DNA of 15,003 nucleotides from JANOXC01 sp031418215 (GCA_031418215.1 JANOXC010000058.1:1-15003), one strand, 5' to 3'. Counted from the first letter of the stretch, positions 6,112 to 14,285 are shown. Numbers and translations are program-made. Notes: generated from the sequence alone by a model not told the origin.

Positions 6112-7023
6112 ATGAAAAAACAACTACTAAAAAAGTTTTATGCTTTCATCGTCCCGATAGCTATCGGGATAATGTTTTCTGTAAGTGCAAATGCACAAAT
6201 TGTTTACACAGATATTATTCCCGATAAAACTCTAAATTCTGGAAGTTACAACATTGATTTAAACAATGATGGTCAAAATGATTTTACATTTACTGCGTGG
6301 TGGACTTTCCTGGGTTGTGGAGGCAACTGTTATATCCGACTTGACACTACACGAATTAAACCGACTGGCTTAAGTTGGGTATCTGATTATACTAACGGTC
6401 AAGCAGCAAAGTTGAATTCTGGAGATTCAATTAATGCATCTTCTCCTCTCTGGACAAATTTACAGCATCAGTTATTGTATAACAATAGAGCAGACTGCAG
6501 TCTTCCACTTGGTTACTGTACGCCTGCGCAAGCTTTTGTACTGCCTCACTATTTACCCTCTTTTGGGCTTTGGCACAGCGTTGTTGATAAATATTTAGCA
6601 TTGAAAATTCAAGTCGCTGGTAATATTTACTACGGTTGGGCACGGCTTGATGCGGGAGGCGATGGCTTAGATATCACGATTAAAGATTACGCATACAACA
6701 GCATTCCCAACCAATCCATCCTTGCCGGACAAACAACTGCCACGGGAATAAGTGAAAATTCTTTTGCTTCATCAATAAATCTTTTTCCCAATCCTGCCAA
6801 TGACCATCTCACTATCGATTTGGGTAGCAAGAACAAAGAAGTTGAAGTAACCATCACCGACATTACCGGAAAAATAATTTACTCAACAACGGCAAGTGAT
6901 CCCGATAGCTATTGGGAACAAAAGTTAGAAGTAAACACTGAAGATTTTGCAGCCGGAATTTATGTTGTAAAAATTCAATCAGCAGGTTTTATTGGAATGA
7001 AAAAACTTATTATTAAAAAATAA
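6112..7023 (+). CDS. T9SS cargo protein, tandem paralogue 1
   Basis: A 303-residue protein: signal peptide 1-28 (FIVPIAIGIMFSVSANA, cut before Q29), a passenger of unknown function (30-200), and a T9SS type A domain (about 215-303, FPNPAN at 225-230, ending KKLIIKK). The passenger has an EF-hand-like loop DLNNDGQNDF (49-58) that may bind calcium and the family motif YGWARL (174-179). It is homologous over its whole length to the proteins at 1542 and 7053. Two copies of a GC palindrome lie inside the frame: one at 6152-6169 encodes the core of the signal peptide, and one near 6900-6917 adds about five residues (around DPDSYWE, 263-269) compared with the 7053 paralogue. The stop is 29 bp before the next start. 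Confidence 0.87.
   Translation: MKKQLLKKFYAFIVPIAIGIMFSVSANAQIVYTDIIPDKTLNSGSYNIDLNNDGQNDFTFTAWWTFLGCGGNCYIRLDTTRIKPTGLSWVSDYTNGQAAKLNSGDSINASSPLWTNLQHQLLYNNRADCSLPLGYCTPAQAFVLPHYLPSFGLWHSVVDKYLALKIQVAGNIYYGWARLDAGGDGLDITIKDYAYNSIPNQSILAGQTTATGISENSFASSINLFPNPANDHLTIDLGSKNKEVEVTITDITGKIIYSTTASDPDSYWEQKLEVNTEDFAAGIYVVKIQSAGFIGMKKLIIKK
6152..6169. repeat. Perfect 18-bp palindrome inside a signal-peptide coding region
   Basis: TCCCGATAGCTATCGGGA is its own reverse complement and encodes the PIAIG part of the signal peptide hydrophobic core. Decayed versions occupy the same position in the genes at 7053 (7093-7110, right half intact) and 8375 (around 8415-8432), but not in the 1542 gene. Confidence 0.8.
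6900..6917. repeat. Near-perfect palindrome inside the sorting-domain coding region
   Basis: TCCCGATAGCTATTGGGA differs by one base from the palindrome at 6152-6169. Compared with the almost identical 3' part of the 7053 gene, the stretch around it is 15 bp longer, so the palindrome appears to have entered in frame without breaking the gene. Confidence 0.75.
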
Positions 7024-7052
7024 AATTTGTACACACTTAAAAAATTGATCAA

Positions 7053-7925
7053 ATGAAAAAAAATCTACTAAAAAAACTTTCTATTTTCATCGTGCTCATA
7101 GCTATCGGGATGATGTTTTCTGCAAGTGCAAATGCACAAATTGTTTACACGGATGTGAATCCGGATACGAGCATGATATGTTCAAGCTATCCATGCAGCA
7201 AATCCTATGATCTTGATTTAAATAATGATGGTACAGTTGATTTTACGCTAAGGGCCTCCCATAACCATTTCACTTGCGCATGGCAAAATTTTTCAGATAC
7301 AAAGTCAGTTTCCATAATTTCCCAAGGTGGAAATTTAGCAGCTGCCAGTCCTATATCTACCAATTATCCAATAGGTAATAATCTTTCTTTTAGTACAAAT
7401 GGTGTTACATTGCGATCTATTGTAACAGGTAGTGCAGGACCACAATGCCCTGTTGTTCCTGGTTCATTTGGAAGCTGGACGAATCCTACAGACTATTATA
7501 TTGGTTTGCGATTATCAGTAGGTGCTAATACCTATTTTGGTTGGGCGCGTTTGAATGTAGTTGTTGCCAGCACTTCGACTACGGTGTCTTGTACTGTAAA
7601 AGCTTATGCCTACAACACCATTCCCAACCAATCCATTCTTGCCGGACAAACAACTGCCACGGGAATAAGTGAAAATTCTTTTGCTGCATCAATAAATCTT
7701 TTTCCCAATCCTGCCAATAACCATCTCACCATCGATTTGGGTAGCAAGAACAAAGAAGTTGAAGTAACCATCACAGACATTACCGGAAAAATAATTTACT
7801 CAACAACGGCAAATCAAACGCAAAAGATAGCAGTAAACACTGAAGATTTTGCAGCCGGAATTTATATTGTACAAATTCAATCAGCAGGTTTTATTGCAAC
7901 GAAAAAACTTGTCGTGAAAAAATAA
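7053..7925 (+). CDS. T9SS cargo protein, tandem paralogue 2
   Basis: A 290-residue protein with the same plan as its upstream neighbour: signal peptide 1-28 (SASANA before Q29), passenger with possible calcium loop DLNNDGTVDF (55-64) and FGWARL (162-167), and T9SS type A domain with FPNPAN (217-222) and terminal KKLVVKK. The middle third differs strongly from the 6112 protein. In contrast the DNA of the sorting domain (7620-7812) differs at only five of 193 positions from 6703-6895. This implies recent duplication or gene conversion of the 3' part with diversification of the middle. The biochemical function is unknown; surface display or secretion is the expected fate. Likely co-transcribed with the 6112 gene. 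Confidence 0.87.
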   Translation: MKKNLLKKLSIFIVLIAIGMMFSASANAQIVYTDVNPDTSMICSSYPCSKSYDLDLNNDGTVDFTLRASHNHFTCAWQNFSDTKSVSIISQGGNLAAASPISTNYPIGNNLSFSTNGVTLRSIVTGSAGPQCPVVPGSFGSWTNPTDYYIGLRLSVGANTYFGWARLNVVVASTSTTVSCTVKAYAYNTIPNQSILAGQTTATGISENSFAASINLFPNPANNHLTIDLGSKNKEVEVTITDITGKIIYSTTANQTQKIAVNTEDFAAGIYIVQIQSAGFIATKKLVVKK

Positions 7926-7985
7926 AGTTTGTGGGTAATTGAACGACATATCTTATTGCTAATAGTTGAGTATTCACGGACGGTT

Positions 7986-8118
7986 ATACGCAACCCGTTG
8001 GCGACAGAGCGACTTCAAACAGTGTGAAGGCAATAATCAGTCGCGAAAGATTATAGCCGCTTTTATTTTGTACATGCAAAATAAAGTCGTAACGTTGACT
8101 AGGATAAGATTTCTTATC
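7986..8118. other. Non-coding stretch with a chain of short inverted repeats
   Basis: The gap 7926-8374 contains no convincing gene. Several stem candidates follow each other: CTTCA/TGAAG (8013-8029), ATAATC/GATTAT (8033-8054), TTTTATTTTG/CAAAATAAAG with a 6-base loop (8061-8086, one G-U pair in one orientation) and GATAAG/CTTATC with a 4-base loop (8103-8118). They could form a structured RNA or the 3' untranslated region of the preceding gene. I recognise no known RNA family. Confidence 0.35.
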
Positions 8119-8239
8119 TGAGTTCTTCTTATATCGAAATTTAGATTCTCCGAGGCGATAAGGCCCAGCAAAAGCGCTACCCAATCAAATTAATTACCTG
8201 TTCGGGTTTGCAGAGAAGGTTTAAATACCCACTAAAAAA

Positions 8240-8343
8240 ACTACCCATTTCAGGTAGTGCGATCTGTTTTAGTTAATTGTACTTTTAACCAAATAATTAT
8301 TGAATGATTTACAAATTATCTGACAAAATTTGATTAACTAAAA
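8240..8343. promoter_or_regulatory. Two dyads upstream of the S8 peptidase gene
   Basis: ACTACC (8240-8245) and GGTAGT (8253-8258) form a 6-bp dyad with a 7-bp spacer, a layout typical of an operator. Further downstream TTTTAGTTAAT (8267-8277) and ATTAACTAAAA (8333-8343) are perfect 11-bp reverse complements, 55 bp apart. Both lie within 135 bp of the peptidase start. They may be regulatory; no matching regulator can be named. Confidence 0.35.
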
Positions 8344-8374
8344 TTACTTTATAACCTATAAAGACCAATTAATC

Positions 8375-11300
8375 ATGAAAAAACAACTACAAAAAATGCT
8401 TTCTGTTTTCATCGTCCCAATTGTTATCGGGATGATGTTTTCCCCAAGTGCAAATGCACAATCAAGAGAACAAATTTCTTATTACTATAAAGGAGAAAAA
8501 GTTTATTACCCGGTTTCTTATGACCGATTAATTATTGAGCCTATACCGGGTCGGTCTTTTGCAGAACTTAAAAAATCAATAGCAAAATTGATTGCTATTG
8601 CTGAAGATTCATTACAGGCAATTTCCTATAGTAACCAGGTGCTCGTTAAGTTTGGAAAAAACGTACGAAAAGCAGAAGCTGTTGCTGCAATTACAAAATT
8701 GAAAAGTTCTCCAGACCTGTTATATGTGCGCCCCGTTTTTAAGAATGAATCAGGACAATATGTTAGTTACGGAAGAGCGTTCATCGTAAAATTAAAAAAG
8801 TCTGTCAGTTTTTCCAGGGTGCAAGAGTTGATGGATAGAACCGGTTGCACACTGGTGAAAAAATATCCTTTTCAGGAAGATATATATATACTTGCCGCAG
8901 GCAAGCAGGGAGGTTATGACGGACTTGCCATGGCAAATCTTTTTTATGAAAGCCAACTTTTTGAATATGCCGAGCCTAATAAGAGCACTTACGATGTTAA
9001 AGCAACTGCCCCTCCAAACGATCCATTGTATGATCTGCAATGGGCGCACAATAACACAGGTTCTGCTGCTCAATATAACGGCACACCCGGTGTTGACATG
9101 AAAATACTGCAGGCATGGGATATTACCATGGGTAACCCCAATATTAAAATTGGTGTTATTGATGAAGGTGTTGATCTTACCCATCCTGACCTTCAAGCGA
9201 ACCTGTTACAGGGATTTAACGGTTTTACGATGACTTCCAATCCCGGTGACGGGGGCTATACCTATACAACAGATGCCCACGGCACTGGTTGTGCAGGTAT
9301 TGTTGCTGCAATTGCTAACAATGGTATAGGCGTAGCCGGTGTTGCGCCCAATTGCAAAATAATTCCTGCTGTTCTTTTCGGAGCAAATATTCCATTTACA
9401 GATGTATCGGCGGCGGCTTGTTTTGATTACGTAAGGTTACAAGGGGCTGATGTAATCTCCAATTCATACGTTACTGGTTTAAGTAGTGTCATTGATGATG
9501 CTATAGATAGAGCAGTTACACTTGGCCGGGGGGGCAAAGGTTGTATTGTGTTTTTCGCAAGCGCCAATGCGAATTCTTCTGTTTCTGCTATTGCCAGCAA
9601 TCCGCAGGTAATTGCAGTCGGGGGTATCTCCATGTGTGGAGAACGAAAATCGCCAACCTCCTGCGATGGAGATTTATGGGGGGCTAATTATGGAAAAGGC
9701 CTTGATGTTGTTGCCCCTTGTGTAGGGATAACCACAACCGACATACATGGTGCGGACGGATATAATACCAATTCAGGAACGGCAGGAGATTATGTCAATG
9801 GTTTTAATGGTACCTCGGCTGCCTGTCCTGCTGCTGCCGGTGTAATGGCGCTCATACTATCGGTTGATAGTTCATTAACTGTGAGCCAAGCAACCCGGAT
9901 ATTGGAGTTAAGCTGCACCAAACTGCCATTGTATAATTATGCCCCTGCTCCCGATCCAAATCAACCTAATGGTAACTGGAACAATGAAACCGGTCACGGC
10001 CTTGTAAACGCCTATGCTGCATTACAACTTGCACTTAATCCCGATACTACGCCTTACTGTTTTGTACAGATAGGAGCACCCGATTCGATACTTTGCAATT
10101 CACTTATATTATCAGTTTATAACGCTGATCCCAACGCCACTTATCAATGGCGCAGAAACAATACCGTTGTTGGAAGCGGGCTTACTTACAATGCAACCAT
10201 TGCCGGCAGCTATGATGTAGTGCAAACCAAAGCTACTTGTTCGGCCACATCGAATACCTTAAATATTATCAGTTATGTTTCAGTTGCCGCAACAGCATCA
10301 GCCACCACTGTCTGTAAACCTGGCAATAGTGTTTTAACCGCTTCTGCCCAAACTCCTGTCTCTTCCTATTGCACACCGTACTATGGTGTTGGCACTATTG
10401 ATGGTGATTATATTTCATTGGTCAGTATTGATGGCACAACTTTGAACAATCCAAGTGCAGACGCCCCCTCGCCTTTTTATACCTTGTTTCCGCAATCAGG
10501 AGCTACCACCACCAATTTATCGGGTAATACAGCTTATACAATGTCTGTAGCAGGAGGTCTCTTCCCAGATTGTTTTATAAGAGGATGGATCGATTATAAC
10601 CAGGATGGTACCTTTAGTGCATCAGAAAGCATAGGAGTATCAGGTAATGTTGGCAATTTAACAACGGGTACCATTAATTTTAATGTTCCTGCAAATGCCT
10701 ACAATGGTGTTACAAGGTTGCGTTTGTTAACCGGTTGGTTTCCTCCGGGCCCTGGAGTGAGTGAGGCTTGCATAAACAGCGATTGGGGAGAAGCAGAAGA
10801 TTACGTCATAACTATAACAAACGGAGTCCCTAACATAATAACCTATTCATGGACAGCATCTCCTGCGGGAACTACCCTTCAAAGCAATAATACTGCAGTG
10901 GTTAATGCATCAAACATTAATCAATCCACTACTTATACAGTTACGGCTACTACGGGGCAGGGCTGTACAAGTTCTGCTTCGGTTACTGTAAAAGTGGCTA
11001 CGTCAGTTCCTTCAAAGCCCACTGCAATTAATGGCAAAACAGGAAATGTATATGGATATTGTCCGGGAAGCACCTATACCTTTTCAACAACTGCAACCAA
11101 TGAAACGGGTTACATTTGGTCAATTACCTGTGGAACTATTGTAAGCGGACAGGGAACTAATACTGTTTCAGTTCTGATTGGCAACTGTTCACATTGCGAA
11201 CTGGAAGTAAAGGCGAGCAACTGTAAAGGGTTTAGTCGTGAGCGTGAACTTTCCCTTAATTCTGTGCTGCCTGCACCAAAAATTTCAGGACCAAATGCTG

Positions 11301-11848
11301 CCTGTAAAAAAAGCAATTCACCTAAAACCTTTACTGTTTCGGGAACAAGTGGTGCCACATCATATACCTGGTCATCTGCCACAAGTACTATTAAATTCTC
11401 TACAGGTGGCATCCCTGTTAATCCGTTTACTACCACAGCAACGAGCGTCACAGTAAATTTCTTTGGCACAGCTACAGGAACAAAAACGATAAATGTGAAA
11501 GCAAATAACGTCTGCGGAAGCGGTGCTACGAGAAGTAAGAATGTGAATGTAACAAACTGTACAAGAATGGAAGACGATGGAGAAATACTAACTTCAGCAA
11601 ACAGTATTATTGTTTTCCCCAACCCTGCACACGATGAAATGAATATTTCATTTCAATCAGTTGTTGCTGATATATATAATTTAAAAGTGATAAACATAAC
11701 AGGTCAGGTCGTTCTTTCAGCAACTAAAAATGCGGTGGAAGGGAATAACAACTACGTTATTGATACCAAAAATTTAGCTGTCGGTTTATATATAGTTATC
11801 CTGCAATCAGGTGAAACGATGATGCAAACGCGGATAGTGAAAGAGTAA
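8375..11848 (+). CDS. Subtilisin-like (S8) secreted peptidase with GEVED, Ig/PKD-like and T9SS domains
   Basis: A 1157-residue protein. Residues 1-28 are a signal peptide nearly identical to those of the 6112 and 7053 proteins. Residues about 30-205 are an N-terminal propeptide-like region. The S8 domain (about 245-555) has a complete triad: Asp263 in VIDEGVDLTHPDL, His302 in DAHGTGCAG and Ser481 in FNGTSAACPAAAGV; Asn398 is the likely oxyanion residue. Residues about 575-630 look Ig-like (YQWRRNN...GSYDV). A GEVED domain follows (about 710-815, with GWIDYNQDGTF and SDWGEAEDYVITI), then PKD/Ig-like modules (about 820-1062). The T9SS type A domain is at 1074-1157 (FPNPAH 1081-1086, ending TRIVKE). 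It is expected to be exported, activated by propeptide removal, and to degrade extracellular protein or process surface proteins. Its sorting domain is unlike those of the 6112/7053 family, so only the leader is shared. A strong terminator follows. Confidence 0.93.
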   Translation: MKKQLQKMLSVFIVPIVIGMMFSPSANAQSREQISYYYKGEKVYYPVSYDRLIIEPIPGRSFAELKKSIAKLIAIAEDSLQAISYSNQVLVKFGKNVRKAEAVAAITKLKSSPDLLYVRPVFKNESGQYVSYGRAFIVKLKKSVSFSRVQELMDRTGCTLVKKYPFQEDIYILAAGKQGGYDGLAMANLFYESQLFEYAEPNKSTYDVKATAPPNDPLYDLQWAHNNTGSAAQYNGTPGVDMKILQAWDITMGNPNIKIGVIDEGVDLTHPDLQANLLQGFNGFTMTSNPGDGGYTYTTDAHGTGCAGIVAAIANNGIGVAGVAPNCKIIPAVLFGANIPFTDVSAAACFDYVRLQGADVISNSYVTGLSSVIDDAIDRAVTLGRGGKGCIVFFASANANSSVSAIASNPQVIAVGGISMCGERKSPTSCDGDLWGANYGKGLDVVAPCVGITTTDIHGADGYNTNSGTAGDYVNGFNGTSAACPAAAGVMALILSVDSSLTVSQATRILELSCTKLPLYNYAPAPDPNQPNGNWNNETGHGLVNAYAALQLALNPDTTPYCFVQIGAPDSILCNSLILSVYNADPNATYQWRRNNTVVGSGLTYNATIAGSYDVVQTKATCSATSNTLNIISYVSVAATASATTVCKPGNSVLTASAQTPVSSYCTPYYGVGTIDGDYISLVSIDGTTLNNPSADAPSPFYTLFPQSGATTTNLSGNTAYTMSVAGGLFPDCFIRGWIDYNQDGTFSASESIGVSGNVGNLTTGTINFNVPANAYNGVTRLRLLTGWFPPGPGVSEACINSDWGEAEDYVITITNGVPNIITYSWTASPAGTTLQSNNTAVVNASNINQSTTYTVTATTGQGCTSSASVTVKVATSVPSKPTAINGKTGNVYGYCPGSTYTFSTTATNETGYIWSITCGTIVSGQGTNTVSVLIGNCSHCELEVKASNCKGFSRERELSLNSVLPAPKISGPNAACKKSNSPKTFTVSGTSGATSYTWSSATSTIKFSTGGIPVNPFTTTATSVTVNFFGTATGTKTINVKANNVCGSGATRSKNVNVTNCTRMEDDGEILTSANSIIVFPNPAHDEMNISFQSVVADIYNLKVINITGQVVLSATKNAVEGNNNYVIDTKNLAVGLYIVILQSGETMMQTRIVKE

Positions 11849-11868
11849 AAAAAGTTTTTTAAGAAGTT

Positions 11869-11910
11869 AAAAAGGCTGTCTCAAAAGAACGAGGCAGCCT
11901 TTTTAATTTT
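11869..11910 (+). terminator. Intrinsic terminator after the S8 peptidase gene
   Basis: AAAAAGGCTG (11869-11878) pairs with CAGCCTTTTT (11895-11904). The stem continues inward through TCTC/GAGG (one G-U) to an 8-base loop, about 14 bp in all, and is followed by TTTTAATTTT. It starts 20 bp after the stop codon. The A-tract on the left means that it could also work on the opposite strand. Confidence 0.88.
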
Positions 11911-12157
11911 CAGAAGTCCGAGTATGGAGATTGCAAGCTCATTAAGAAGAATTTTCTATGATGGAAAGGATGATTATTACAAAATAACGTTCGCGGGAAA
12001 TAGAAAAACATTCATTCGTGCAGGTAGTCTGGTATTCCGATAACATATAATTATAAGTGCCCGGCTCATGAAAAGTAAAGCCCTAATCAACACCTTAAAT
12101 TTAAAACCAACGTTGATAATACCGAATGATAAACAATTAACAATGAATAAATATTAA
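11911..12157. other. Intergenic stretch with a weak 39-codon ORF
   Basis: No recognisable gene. The only open frame of note is 11924-12043 on the + strand (ATG to TAA, 39 codons, containing DDYYKITFAGNRKTFIRAG). It has no family resemblance I can name and lies just behind a strong terminator. It may be a gene fragment or chance. The rest is AT-rich without evident signals. Confidence 0.3.
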
Positions 12158-12379
12158 AAAGAAGGACTTTGTTCAGTAATTGAACAGCAGTGCGTTAATC
12201 CCATGCTGAAAGTTCGGCATTTGGATGGTGGTTGGCTTAATGATAAATTTGGTGTGTCCTGGCAAGTTGCTCCTTCAATTTTAGGGAAATTAATGAATGA
12301 TCCGGAAAAAGTACCGAAAGTAATGTCTGCTTTTATGCAAATGACTAAATTTGAAATTGAAAAATTAATTACTGTATAA
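12158..12379 (+). pseudogene. 3' remnant of a VOC-family gene (3-demethylubiquinone-9 3-methyltransferase-like)
   Basis: The frame ending with TAA at 12377-12379 encodes GGWLNDKFGVSWQVAPSILG, then KLMNDPEKVPKVMSAFMQMT and KFEIEKLITV. This is the typical last third of a PF06983-type VOC protein (C-G-W-L-x-D-K-F-G-V-S-W-Q). Upstream of about 12224 the family resemblance is lost, and there is a stop at 12155-12157, so the N-terminal two thirds are missing. An internal ATG at 12203 could give a 58-residue product but not a complete fold. It ends 15 bp before the start of an intact VOC gene of a different subtype, so a former tandem pair is likely. Confidence 0.75.
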
Positions 12380-12394
12380 AAAAAGAATAAAATT

Positions 12395-12832
12395 ATGGCA
12401 CAAATCAATCCTTATATTAACTTTAATGGAAATGCCGAAGAAGCATTCAATTTTTACAAATCAGTTTTTGGTGGAGCGTTTGCACAAATAATTCGTTTCA
12501 AAGAAATGGCAAGTCCTGATTTTCCTATAGCAGAAAAAGAAGCAAATAAAATAATGCACATTGCACTCCCTATTGGTAAAAATGTGTTAATGGCAAATGA
12601 CGTTCCTGAAAGTATGGGACGAGTAAATGAAAACGAAAACAGAAGTAAAATTGCAATCAGTGCAGAAAGCCGTGAGGAGGCTGATCGTTTATTTAACGGA
12701 CTTTCAGCAGGAGGAATTATTGAAATGCCGATTGCTGACAGTCCATGGGGTTCTTACTTTGCAATGTTTAGAGACAAATATGGTATTGAATGGACGGTGG
12801 ACTATGACCCAAAATATAAAGGGCATATATAA
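12395..12832 (+). CDS. VOC-family protein, PhnB/YjdN-like
   Basis: A 145-residue protein, the normal length for this family. N-terminal PYINFNGNAEEAFNFYKSVF (6-25) followed by GG is the typical first beta-alpha unit of PhnB-like vicinal-oxygen-chelate proteins. His55 in IMHIALPIG, PWGSYFAMFRDKYGIEW (117-133) and the terminal VDYDPKYKG complete the pattern. Members adopt the glyoxalase/dioxygenase fold and many bind a divalent metal, but most PhnB-like proteins have no proven reaction. A role in resistance or small-molecule modification would be a guess. It is probably cytoplasmic, as no signal peptide is seen. It lies directly behind a broken VOC gene on the same strand. Confidence 0.88.
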   Translation: MAQINPYINFNGNAEEAFNFYKSVFGGAFAQIIRFKEMASPDFPIAEKEANKIMHIALPIGKNVLMANDVPESMGRVNENENRSKIAISAESREEADRLFNGLSAGGIIEMPIADSPWGSYFAMFRDKYGIEWTVDYDPKYKGHI

Positions 12833-13052
12833 TAGCTCCTCTATGCAATTGGTTAAATGAAGCTTTGTGCCTCCTTTTAAGCTCAGTGTAGACAATATGT
12901 AGCGTGCTTCCCTAAAGTCGACTTCTTATAATTGAAAAACGATAGCGGTTGTTTTTTAGCTAATTACAGATTCAACAGAAATTCATTAATTTTAATCACT
13001 AAAATCAACGGGTAAGCCGAAAACGTTGCAGAGTAGGCAAAAAAAATAAAAA

Positions 13053-14093
13053 ATGGAACAACATCACAATCACCCAACTCCTGAAAACATCATGAAAATT
13101 GGCACCGGTTTTTGGGCTTCAAAAATTCTTTTATCCGCAGTCAAGTTTCAGCTATTTACAACACTTGCTGAAAAGAAAACAATGTCTGCCATTGAGCTGA
13201 AATCTCATTTAGGTTTACAATGCACCAACCGCAATGTTTACGATTATTTGGATGCGCTTGCAGCATTTGGTTTTCTAAAACGGGAGGGCTTGCTTGAAAC
13301 TGCAACATATTCAAACAGTGCCGACACTGATTTCTTTCTCGACAAAAAGAAACCTTCGTATATTGGAGGAATGCTGGAGATGTTGAACAATCGCCTCTAC
13401 AATTTTTGGGGCAATCTGGAAGAAGGTTTAATGACAGGTCTTCCACAGAACGAAGCAAAAAACGGAGGAAGCCTTTTTGAGACCTTATATGCTGATGCCG
13501 ATAGGTTAAAAGAATTTATCAATGCCATGACTGGAATTCAAATGGGAAATTTTATGGCATTTTCAAAATCGTTCGATTTCTCTAAATATAAAACCTTGGT
13601 TGATGTTGGAGGGTCGGCAGGTATGCTGTCGTTGATGGTTGCCAAACATCAGGTACACATGAATTGTACTACCTGGGATTTGCCTCCGGTCGAACCGATT
13701 GCCAATGCAACAATACAACAGTTTCAATTAGCCGACCGGGTAAAAACAGGTAAAGGCGCTTTCTTTAAAGATGCTATTCCCCATGCCGATGTTGTAGTGA
13801 TGGGAAATATTTTGCATGACTGGGATGAAGAAACCAAAATAATGTTGATGCAGAAAGCTTACGATGCATTACCATCCGGAGGTGCTTTTGTAGCTATTGA
13901 AGGGATAATAGATAATGAGCGGAATAAAAATGTTTTTGGTTTGATGATGAGCTTAAATATGCTGATTGAAACAGGCAAAGGATTTGATTACACCTTTGCT
14001 GAATTCAATAAATGGGCAAATACAGTTGGTTTCAAATCAACTGCTCTTATTCCATTGACCGGACCATCAAGTGCTGCAATAGCATACAAATAA
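13053..14093 (+). CDS. SAM-dependent methyltransferase, O-methyltransferase (Methyltransf_2) type
   Basis: A 346-residue protein. The N-terminal part (about 15-120) looks like the dimerisation winged-helix domain of plant-type/hydroxyindole O-methyltransferases (GFWASKILLSAVKFQLFTTL, then SHLGL, YDYLDALAAFGFLKREG). The catalytic Rossmann domain has SAM motif I VDVGGSAG (183-190), TWDLPPV (207-213), and GNILHDWDEE (251-260), where His255 is at the position of the usual catalytic base. PSGGAFVAIEGIID (274-287) follows. It likely transfers a methyl group from SAM to a hydroxyl of a small molecule; the acceptor is unknown. No biosynthetic cluster surrounds it. The ATG at 13053 gives a short MEQHHNHPTPE lead before the domain. 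Cytoplasmic. Potential RNA hairpins follow the stop. Confidence 0.88.
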   Translation: MEQHHNHPTPENIMKIGTGFWASKILLSAVKFQLFTTLAEKKTMSAIELKSHLGLQCTNRNVYDYLDALAAFGFLKREGLLETATYSNSADTDFFLDKKKPSYIGGMLEMLNNRLYNFWGNLEEGLMTGLPQNEAKNGGSLFETLYADADRLKEFINAMTGIQMGNFMAFSKSFDFSKYKTLVDVGGSAGMLSLMVAKHQVHMNCTTWDLPPVEPIANATIQQFQLADRVKTGKGAFFKDAIPHADVVVMGNILHDWDEETKIMLMQKAYDALPSGGAFVAIEGIIDNERNKNVFGLMMSLNMLIETGKGFDYTFAEFNKWANTVGFKSTALIPLTGPSSAAIAYK

Positions 14094-14100
14094 AGCTCCC

Positions 14101-14234
14101 GCTAATAGCGAGTTTAAGAAATTTGTTTTTCAGCATTCCACCATCTATGCATGATTTAATTATGCTTAATGGTGTTTATACCATTTAAATATTTCTTGCA
14201 TTTCGCTATTAGCAATGATTCCCTTTAGATCATT
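14101..14234. other. Nested inverted repeats after the methyltransferase gene
   Basis: GCTAATAGCGA (14101-14111) and TCGCTATTAGC (14203-14213) are perfect 11-bp reverse complements closing a 113-bp stretch. The pairing continues inward imperfectly (AAGAAAT against ATTTCTT). Inside lie GCATGAT/ATTATGC (14149-14165) and AATGGT/ACCATT (14168-14185), and directly after the closing stem AATGAT/ATCATT (14214-14234). It starts 7 bp after the stop codon. It could be a branched RNA, a complex terminator or a decayed small mobile element. No known RNA family is recognised. Confidence 0.45.
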
Positions 14235-14285
14235 GTCTTAAAATATATAGACCGTCAACTAAGCTAATAGAATTTATTTTGTTAA

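Noticed and set aside
7984..8184. Minus-strand 66-codon frame in the gap before the S8 gene
   Set aside because: Low-complexity, no family resemblance, and it covers the chain of inverted repeats. Judged a chance frame.
8792..9196. Minus-strand 134-codon frame
   Set aside because: It is antisense to the propeptide and catalytic Asp region of the S8 peptidase, with no recognisable domain.
11110..11622. Minus-strand 170-codon frame
   Set aside because: It is antisense to the Ig/PKD-like part of the S8 peptidase gene, whose plus-strand frame is clearly coding. No signal peptide or motif.
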